A stretch of 56,436 nucleotides of DNA, taken from positions 1 to 56,436 of the forward strand of contig JAHQVM010000067.1 in NCBI GenBank assembly GCA_019634365.1, in the 5' to 3' direction. Both the position numbers and the translations under genes were made by a program. Below, one piece after another: positions 50,838-56,436 of this stretch. A model generated the notes under the pieces. That model made no database searches. It saw nothing but the letters and a program-made list of their open reading frames with translations, and was not told the DNA's origin. Each line of letters opens with the position of its first letter. The stretch's first letter is position 1. The DNA comes from Flavobacteriaceae bacterium (GTDB lineage: Bacteria > Bacteroidota > Bacteroidia > Flavobacteriales > Flavobacteriaceae).

Positions 50838-51820
50838 TGTATACGACTGCATACCATACGGAAGATCTCTCAAAATATAGTTTTTTGGTAACAGGTGGCG
50901 CCGGCTTTATTGGTTCCAATCTTGTTGAATATCTACTGAAACACGGTGCTAAAAAAGTGCGTGTGCTGGATAATTTGGCAACAGGTTTTCGGACGAATCT
51001 TGAAGAGTTTGAAAGCCATGAGGCTTTTGAGTTTATGGAAGGTGACATTCGAGATCTGGCCATGTGCCGAAAGGCGATGGAAGGAATGGATTTTGTTTCC
51101 CATCAAGCAGCTTTGGGTTCCGTCCCCAGATCCATTAATGATCCCATTACATCCAACTCTGTAAATATATCAGGCTTTCTTAATATGTTGGTGGCACAGA
51201 ATGAAAGCGATACCGTTAAACGAATGGTATACGCTGCTTCCAGTTCCACCTATGGAGACAGTAAGACTTTACCTAAGGTAGAGGCACAAATTGGGAAGCC
51301 GCTTTCCCCGTATGCCGTAACAAAATTGGTGAATGAACTGTATGCCGACGTTTTTTATAAAACCTATGGCACTGCAACCATAGGCCTCCGATATTTTAAT
51401 GTTTTTGGACCTAAACAAAGCCCGAAAGGTGCCTATGCGGCAGTAATTCCATTATTCATGCAGGCAGTGAAAGATAGCGTGGCACCAACGATTAATGGTG
51501 ATGGCGAGCAGACCCGCGATTTTACTTTTATCGAAAACGCCGTGCAAGCTAATGTCAAAGCTTTTTTTGCTCCTAATGAAGCCAATAACGAGGTATTCAA
51601 TATTGCATTCGGGGAACGTATTAGTTTAAATACTTTATGGGATGCATTGAAAAATGTAAGCGAAAAGGAAATTGAAGCAAATTATGGCCCACCCCGAAAA
51701 GGAGATGTGAGGGATTCGCTGGCCGATATTTCAAAAGCAAAACAATTAATGGACTATAAACCGTTATTTTCTGTAAATGACGGGCTCGGTATTACATGGA
51801 ATGTTTTTAACGAATCATGA
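50837..51820 (+). CDS. UDP-N-acetylhexosamine(uronic acid) 4-epimerase (TviC/WbpP-like)
   Basis: A 327-residue SDR. NAD loop GGAGFIGSN (20-28), AALGSVPRSI (91-100; a hallmark of the WbpP/TviC group), SSSTYGD (135-141) and Y159-x3-K163 in YAVTK. It converts UDP-GlcNAc(A) to UDP-GalNAc(A). It overlaps the TviB-like gene by one base (TAATG) and the ABC permease by four (ATGA), so it is part of a tightly coupled operon. Start MYTTAYHTED. Confidence 0.93.
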   Translation: MYTTAYHTEDLSKYSFLVTGGAGFIGSNLVEYLLKHGAKKVRVLDNLATGFRTNLEEFESHEAFEFMEGDIRDLAMCRKAMEGMDFVSHQAALGSVPRSINDPITSNSVNISGFLNMLVAQNESDTVKRMVYAASSSTYGDSKTLPKVEAQIGKPLSPYAVTKLVNELYADVFYKTYGTATIGLRYFNVFGPKQSPKGAYAAVIPLFMQAVKDSVAPTINGDGEQTRDFTFIENAVQANVKAFFAPNEANNEVFNIAFGERISLNTLWDALKNVSEKEIEANYGPPRKGDVRDSLADISKAKQLMDYKPLFSVNDGLGITWNVFNES

Positions 51821-52686
51821 GTGGAAAAAATGAATCATGGTTGTTCGAAATCTCTTCCAAAAGGAAATGGATAGACCTTAACTTCAAAGAAATTTGGCGT
51901 TATAGGGATTTATTGGTCCTTTTTGTGAAGCGCGATATTATTACTGTTTACAAACAAACGGTATTAGGACCGCTATGGTTTTTTATCCAGCCCTTATTTA
52001 CATCGGTTATTTTTACATTGATCTTCAATAAGGTTGCTGAGATTGAAACTGGAATCATTCCTGCATTTCTTTTCAACCTAGCCGGAATAACCGCTTGGAA
52101 TTATTTTAAGATTTGTTTGAACGGTACTGCATCGACTTTTAAAACCAATAAAGGAATATTTGGGAAAGTCTATTTTCCCCGTTTCATCGTTCCGCTTTCA
52201 AAAGTGATTTCCAACCTCGTGAAGTTTGGCATCCAGATGTTGATCCTTACCGGATTTTATATCTTCTATAGCTACACCCAATCTGATATGGTAACACCAG
52301 ACTGGCATTTATTATTGATTCCTGCTTATGTTATTATAATGGCTGTTTACGGTTTAGGATTGGGAATGATCATATCGACCATGACCACAAAATATAGGGA
52401 TGTTTCCATTCTTTTGGGGTTTGCTATGCAGTTGTTGATGTATCTTTCTGCAGTGCCATATCCCATAAAAGCATTAAAGGAGAAAGTACCGGAGTTTGCC
52501 TGGGTGGTCGATTATAACCCATTGGCACATATAATTGAAGGATTCCGCTATGCCCTTTTTCCAACAGATACCCTTCAGTTTAATTGGAATATCTTTGGAA
52601 GTATTGCGATACTGGGAATTATCCTGTTCCTGATCGGATTGGTATTGTTTAACCGAACCGAAAAAACATTTATAGACACGGTGTAA
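51817..52686 (+). CDS. Polysaccharide ABC transporter permease (Wzm-like)
   Basis: A 289-residue membrane subunit of an ABC polysaccharide exporter. It has a cytoplasmic N-terminus (SSKRKWIDLNFKEIWRYRDLL), the ABC-2 motif LFVKRDIITVYKQTVLGPLWFFIQP, and six helices. It overlaps the epimerase gene by four bases and the ATPase gene by one base. Its presence means the finished or semi-finished glycan crosses the inner membrane by an ABC route rather than by Wzx/Wzy, although the cluster also has Wza and Wzc. Confidence 0.93.
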   Translation: MSGKNESWLFEISSKRKWIDLNFKEIWRYRDLLVLFVKRDIITVYKQTVLGPLWFFIQPLFTSVIFTLIFNKVAEIETGIIPAFLFNLAGITAWNYFKICLNGTASTFKTNKGIFGKVYFPRFIVPLSKVISNLVKFGIQMLILTGFYIFYSYTQSDMVTPDWHLLLIPAYVIIMAVYGLGLGMIISTMTTKYRDVSILLGFAMQLLMYLSAVPYPIKALKEKVPEFAWVVDYNPLAHIIEGFRYALFPTDTLQFNWNIFGSIAILGIILFLIGLVLFNRTEKTFIDTV

Positions 52687-53960
52687 TGAGTAAAGTGATC
52701 CTAAAAGCCGAAAATATTAGCAAGCAATACCGTTTAGGTCTTGTGGGCTTAGGTACCGTACGCCATGACTTAAATAGATTCTGGCATCGTATAAGGGGAA
52801 AGGAAGATCCCTATCTTACCATAGGAGCTGTAAACGATCGAAGTGAGAAGGCAACTCAGGAATATGTTTGGGCCCTTCGCGATATTAATTTTGAAGTCAA
52901 ACAAGGTGAAATTTTAGGGATCATAGGAAAAAACGGTGCCGGAAAGTCTACCCTGTTGAAATTGCTTTCCCAAGTAACAACCCCCACCACAGGTGTTATA
53001 AAAAGTCGAGGGCGCATTGCCTCTCTTTTAGAGGTTGGAACTGGATTCCATCCTGAACTCACCGGACGCGAGAATATTTACCTTAATGGAGCAATTTTGG
53101 GGATGACGAGGGCCGAAATCAATGCCAAAATCGACGAGATTATAGACTTTTCGGGTTGTGAAATGTATATCGATACTCCGACAAAACGTTACAGCAGCGG
53201 AATGACGGTACGTTTGGGATTTGCGGTGGCTGCTCATTTAGAACCTGATATTTTAGTAGTAGATGAGGTGTTGGCTGTAGGAGATGCCGAATTTCAGAAA
53301 AAGGCCATTGGTAAGATGCAGGATATCTCAAAAGGCGAAGGGAGAACAGTCCTATTTGTGAGCCACAATATGGGAAGTGTTCAGAGCCTTTGTACACGGG
53401 GATTGCTGCTTGAAAATGGTTCCATAGCTTATGAAGGAAAAATTGAAGATGTGGTAAGTACCTATTTATCTACAGGTAAAAAGGAAGTTGGTTTAAGTAT
53501 AGCTGAAAGAACCGATAGGGAAGGTGGAGAAGTCTTTCGTTTTACAGACTGCAACATATTGGATGAGAGGGAAACCCAGGTATTGGATTTAATTTCCGGT
53601 AATAAATATACCTTTAAAATTGGTTTCAAAAGCGAAGAAGACCTAGCTGGGATTCGTTTCAGGGTTCGGATCTACGATGAAAACGGGATCACTCGGATTA
53701 TCTGCAACAATGGTTTTTCTTCCCAACTACTCAATGTAAAAAAAGATACAGATCGATTCATTCACTGTACCATTCCGCGATTGCCTTTACCCAATGGACG
53801 TTACAATGTCCGCCTAACCTGCGCGACGCTTCATAAATTCCTGGATGATTTGGAAGTGGCCATGGAGTTCGATGTTGTGGGTGGGGATTTTTATGGAACG
53901 GGAAAACAACAAGTTTCTAGCGAAGGTGTTATGGTAGATCATTCTATTACACTTCACTAA
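52686..53960 (+). CDS. Polysaccharide ABC transporter ATPase with cargo domain (Wzt-like)
   Basis: A 424-residue ATPase. Walker A GKNGAGKSTL (81-90), then LEVGTGFHPELTGRENIYLNG around 118-138, signature YSSGMTVRLGFAVAAH, Walker B LVVDEVLAVGD and switch FVSHNM. Residues about 270-420 are a beta-sandwich (FRVRIYDENGITRIICNNGF), as in Wzt_C domains that recognise a terminal modification (sulfate, methyl, phosphate) of the chain. The downstream sulfotransferases and a methyltransferase could be the source of this cap. It overlaps the permease by one base. Confidence 0.94.
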   Translation: MSKVILKAENISKQYRLGLVGLGTVRHDLNRFWHRIRGKEDPYLTIGAVNDRSEKATQEYVWALRDINFEVKQGEILGIIGKNGAGKSTLLKLLSQVTTPTTGVIKSRGRIASLLEVGTGFHPELTGRENIYLNGAILGMTRAEINAKIDEIIDFSGCEMYIDTPTKRYSSGMTVRLGFAVAAHLEPDILVVDEVLAVGDAEFQKKAIGKMQDISKGEGRTVLFVSHNMGSVQSLCTRGLLLENGSIAYEGKIEDVVSTYLSTGKKEVGLSIAERTDREGGEVFRFTDCNILDERETQVLDLISGNKYTFKIGFKSEEDLAGIRFRVRIYDENGITRIICNNGFSSQLLNVKKDTDRFIHCTIPRLPLPNGRYNVRLTCATLHKFLDDLEVAMEFDVVGGDFYGTGKQQVSSEGVMVDHSITLH

Positions 53961-53971
53961 ACACGGTAAAT

Positions 53972-54652
53972 ATGATCATCAATCACACGTATAAGTTCAT
54001 TTTTGTTAAGACTCAAAAGACAGCGGGTACCTCTTTGGAGATCGCCTTAAGCGAATTTTGCGGAGATCAAGACGTAATTACACCCATTTCTAAGGAAGAT
54101 GAAGCCTATCGCATGGAACTCGGATTTCCCGGCCCACGCAATTATACCGTTACCCGTAAAAAAGAATCAGGTTCGATTTTTGGCAAGAAAACAGAAGAAA
54201 TAGAATTTTATAATCATATTTCTTGTAAGGAAATCAAGAACATGATCCATGACGAAATGTACGATTCGTACTATAAATTTTGCTTCGAACGCAATCCATA
54301 TGACAAACTCATTTCACTTTATTTTCATCAAGGTGGCGATGAAGTGTATGATTCCATAGAAGATTTCATTTTGAAGGGCGGTTTAAAGATCATTAAGGGT
54401 TTTGATCAATATACCATCGATAAGGTGATTGCCGTGGACGATATCTTTCGGTTTGAAGAATTAGGAGAAGCACTGAAGAAGTTGACCGAAAAACTGGGAC
54501 TGCCAAAGCCCCTGCAAATGCCTCCCAAGAAAACGAAGTCAAGGTTCAGAAAGGATAAGAGACATTATTCCGAAGTTCTTACCGATAAGGAAAAATCTTT
54601 GGTCGATACTATTTGGGCTAGGGAAAAAGCATTACTAGGTTATGAATATTGA
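53972..54652 (+). CDS. Sulfotransferase (Sulfotransfer_2/heparan 2-O-type)
   Basis: A 226-residue PAPS-dependent carbohydrate sulfotransferase. The 5'-phosphosulfate loop is FVKTQKTAGTSLE (11-23), the 3'-phosphate motif is CFERNPYDKLIS (104-115), and N81-H82 in EFYNHIS matches the catalytic histidine position of 2-O-sulfotransferases. No signal peptide, so it modifies a lipid-linked glycan in the cytoplasm. It is followed by a second, unrelated sulfotransferase, which suggests two different sulfation positions. Confidence 0.9.
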   Translation: MIINHTYKFIFVKTQKTAGTSLEIALSEFCGDQDVITPISKEDEAYRMELGFPGPRNYTVTRKKESGSIFGKKTEEIEFYNHISCKEIKNMIHDEMYDSYYKFCFERNPYDKLISLYFHQGGDEVYDSIEDFILKGGLKIIKGFDQYTIDKVIAVDDIFRFEELGEALKKLTEKLGLPKPLQMPPKKTKSRFRKDKRHYSEVLTDKEKSLVDTIWAREKALLGYEY

Positions 54653-54669
54653 GATACTCAAGTAAAACA

Positions 54670-55398
54670 GTGAGTTTTTTAGACAAGATATTCGGTACTA
54701 AAAAAACTAAGTCCTCACCTTCCAATACCGAAGGGAATGAGCAGTTTCCTTATGTGATGGTGCATTCGCATGCACGATCGGGAACCCATTTTTTGGAAGC
54801 TTTCTTGGCTAAGAATTTCTATCCTAATGTCGATCTCACCGTCAAACCCATTGTTTGGGGGCATTGGTCCAATCGTATCGAAAAACCAGAGGGAAACCCC
54901 TATGGTCAACTTTTCGGAAGCCATTCCTTTCCTTCTGTCAAGTTTGGGGCCCAGCGAAAAATTTATATCCGTCGCAATCCTATGGCCGTAGCCTATTCAC
55001 TTTGGAAGACCCCAAACTTCTACCATAAGGATAAAAGTTTCGAGGATTTCACTACATTCTTGAAGACCCAAATAGATTGGTACGGTAGTCCAGGCAAAGA
55101 AGGAAACCCAAATATGTCTGTGGTAGAACATTGGAAAAAGCATGTTGAGGCATGGGAAGAACATGAAAAAAGAGATGCCAATACACTCGTGATTCATTAT
55201 GAAGATTTGGTCAGTGATCCCTACAAAGTATATCAGGTAATCTGGAAAAAGTTTTTCTCTGAAATGCCAAAATTAAAAGAAGAAGAGATGGATCCTATTG
55301 TAACTCCAACGGGCTTACTTCCAAATAAGGCAACCGTAGATAGTTACAAAGATGTATTCACCGAAGAGGATTACCATTATTTTGAAAGTATACTCTAA
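54670..55398 (+). CDS. Sulfotransferase (Sulfotransfer_1-like)
   Basis: A 242-residue PAPS-dependent sulfotransferase of another subfamily. 5'-phosphosulfate loop SHARSGTHFLE (33-43), 3'-phosphate motif KIYIRRNPMAVAYSLWK (97-113) and the conserved HYEDLVSDPYKV near the end (about 175-190). Start GTG 54670 (MSFLDKIFGTKK) is preferred; a TTG at 54649 overlaps the previous gene. No clear similarity to the first sulfotransferase outside the PAPS motifs. Likely target is a second site on the same polymer. Confidence 0.9.
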   Translation: MSFLDKIFGTKKTKSSPSNTEGNEQFPYVMVHSHARSGTHFLEAFLAKNFYPNVDLTVKPIVWGHWSNRIEKPEGNPYGQLFGSHSFPSVKFGAQRKIYIRRNPMAVAYSLWKTPNFYHKDKSFEDFTTFLKTQIDWYGSPGKEGNPNMSVVEHWKKHVEAWEEHEKRDANTLVIHYEDLVSDPYKVYQVIWKKFFSEMPKLKEEEMDPIVTPTGLLPNKATVDSYKDVFTEEDYHYFESIL

Positions 55399-55409
55399 AT
55401 CCAGAATCT

Positions 55410-56111
55410 ATGTCATTAAAGTCGTTGGTTGCAAAAATATTAGGGAAGAAGAACAGTAAACGAGTAAAAAAGTTACTGGGATATAATCAAGGGAACGCTG
55501 CACAAAAGAAATTTCCGGGTTCAGAAAAGTATTGGGATCAACGATACAAAAAAAACAAAAATTCTGGAGCAGGAAGCTATGGGCGCTTGGCCGAATTTAA
55601 AGCCGAAATAATCAACGAATTTGTTCAAAAGAATAGGATAGAAACTATCATCGAATACGGTTCGGGTGATGGGAACCAACTGAAGCTGGCCAATTATCCG
55701 AATTATGTTGGTTTCGATGTTTCCGATACAGCTTTGGAATTATGTCGGCAGGAATTTGAAGGGGATACGACCAAAAATTTCTTCCATATGGAAGACCCCG
55801 AACAAATAACAAGGCGCGCTCAATTAACCATGTCGCTCGATGTACTTTACCATCTTGTCGAGGATGAAGTTTTCAATGGGTATATGACGCGACTTTTTAA
55901 TTCCTCGGACCGCTTTGTAATGATCTATTCCAGCAATTATGAGAAAGAAATGGCGGATCATGTAAGGAGTAGAAAGTTTACAGACTGGGTTGATTCCAAT
56001 ATGAATGGTTCATGGAAGTTGAAGGAATTCATAAAAAACAAATTTCCTTTTTCCGAAGATCAACCCGACACTACTTCCATTTCCGATTTTTATATTTACG
56101 AAAAACAATAA
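55410..56111 (+). CDS. SAM-dependent methyltransferase, probably glycan-modifying
   Basis: A 233-residue class I methyltransferase. The SAM motif is IIEYGSGDGNQL (80-91), and the N-terminal 55 residues are Lys-rich (KILGKKNSKRVKKLLG), which might give membrane or partner binding. It starts 11 bp after the second sulfotransferase. Its position suggests methylation of a sugar hydroxyl or carboxyl, perhaps as a chain-terminating cap, which would suit the Wzt cargo domain. Substrate is not known. A partial glycosyltransferase follows. Confidence 0.85.
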   Translation: MSLKSLVAKILGKKNSKRVKKLLGYNQGNAAQKKFPGSEKYWDQRYKKNKNSGAGSYGRLAEFKAEIINEFVQKNRIETIIEYGSGDGNQLKLANYPNYVGFDVSDTALELCRQEFEGDTTKNFFHMEDPEQITRRAQLTMSLDVLYHLVEDEVFNGYMTRLFNSSDRFVMIYSSNYEKEMADHVRSRKFTDWVDSNMNGSWKLKEFIKNKFPFSEDQPDTTSISDFYIYEKQ

Positions 56112-56161
56112 TTCCCATAAGCTAATACATAAAGTGTTAATTTGGGGACTCGATTATTTTT

Positions 56162-56436
56162 GTGTCAGGTAAAGAACTAAATATTGCCTATGTCGTTGGT
56201 TGGTTTCCCATGGTTTCCGAAACCTTTATCGTAAATCAAATTACGTCATTACTAGATCAGGGACATTCAGTAACCATATTTTCCTATCATCCGGGTAATC
56301 TGGAAATCATTCACCCGAAAGTGAGTGAGTATGATTTAATGTCGCGCACCACTGTTTTTAGACAGAAACCGAACTCTTATGTGAAAAGACTTTTGTTTGT
56401 TTTGGGCTATGCGTTAGGAAACCTCACTAGGATCAA
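56162..56436 (+). CDS. Partial glycosyltransferase (GT4-like), N-terminus only
   Basis: A frame open to the window edge (91 codons visible). FPMVSETFIVNQITSLLDQG (residues 15-34) is the hallmark N-terminus of GT-B family 4 glycosyltransferases of colanic-acid WcaL type. Start is GTG 56162 (MSGKELNIAYVVG); an in-frame TAA lies at 56138-56140 and no ATG precedes the Rossmann core. It should extend the polysaccharide repeat unit. Acceptor and donor are unknown. A -7-like TATTTTTG overlaps the start, probably by chance. Confidence 0.85.
   Translation, partial: MSGKELNIAYVVGWFPMVSETFIVNQITSLLDQGHSVTIFSYHPGNLEIIHPKVSEYDLMSRTTVFRQKPNSYVKRLLFVLGYALGNLTRI

Noticed and set aside
56155-56162. TATTTTTG as a promoter of the last glycosyltransferase
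   Set aside because: It overlaps the only plausible start codon, so transcription would begin inside the gene; tight spacing suggests operon transcription instead.
1-56436. tRNA, rRNA, CRISPR arrays, transposons, phage genes
   Set aside because: None seen by eye in the intergenic regions; no transposase, integrase or repeat-spacer pattern found.

Overview
The window is chromosomal DNA of a Bacteroidota member, most likely a marine or aquatic Flavobacteriaceae species. This rests on TAnnTTTG-type -7 promoter elements, an orphan SusD-family lipoprotein, a T9SS type A sorting domain, DUF2795/DUF4920/DUF2911/DUF6249 proteins, a long SecA without the C-terminal zinc motif, an HTH-less NtrC-like regulator, and paired sigma-ECF/membrane-protein genes. 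Coding density is high. I see no rRNA, tRNA, CRISPR array, transposase or integrase.

Layout. 1-2.9 kb (minus): a serine-protease operon (S1-like protease, unknown beta-rich protein, start of an exported TPR-like protein) and two small membrane proteins; the protease gene and one small membrane gene share an inverted repeat, ATACCC-N6-GGGTAT, at matched positions. 2.9-8.5 kb: MazG-like hydrolase, ilvE, DUF4920 lipoprotein, mnmD, an SDR39U1 epimerase-like protein, and grpE-dnaJ ending in a strong terminator. 8.7-14.1 kb: an ABC exporter pair, an MscS channel, a DUF6268 outer-membrane protein and a sigma-54 activator lacking DNA-binding HTH. 14.1-22.1 kb: a coiled-coil protein, PPK2, an exported M28 peptidase, a membrane-embedded AraC regulator, a MATE exporter and a T9SS-secreted propeller protein. 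22.2-27.7 kb: PAP2 phosphatase, then a minus-strand GT2 / double-LAB_N / ArnT-like operon that looks like a lipid-linked sugar pathway, and a divergent epimerase + TPR lipoprotein operon. 27.7-35.2 kb: meaB, DUF2911, and two ECF-sigma loci; the first encodes a secreted protein with 11-residue Trp/Phe repeats. 35.2-45.5 kb (minus): secA, DUF2795, PduO-type adenosyltransferase, orphan susD, two tiny basic membrane proteins following a LolD/MacB-like ATPase, an O-methyltransferase-like gene and an ABC-F protein.

45.6-56.4 kb (plus) is a surface-polysaccharide cluster running off the window: Wza-like export lipoprotein, Wzc tyrosine autokinase with a Tyr-Gly tail, PglC/WcaJ-like initiating transferase, TviB/TviC-like UDP-N-acetylhexosaminuronate genes, Wzm/Wzt ABC exporter with a cargo-recognition domain, two different sulfotransferases, a methyltransferase and the start of a glycosyltransferase. 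Together these predict an acidic, probably sulfated and perhaps methylated capsule or exopolysaccharide.

The least explained items are the shared inverted repeats near 2.1/2.5 kb, the LAB_N-centred glycolipid operon, the hendecad-repeat ECF locus, the HTH-less sigma-54 activator, and the tandem tiny membrane genes at 41.8-42.15 kb. All functional statements are from reading sequence and remembered family knowledge; no database search was run.
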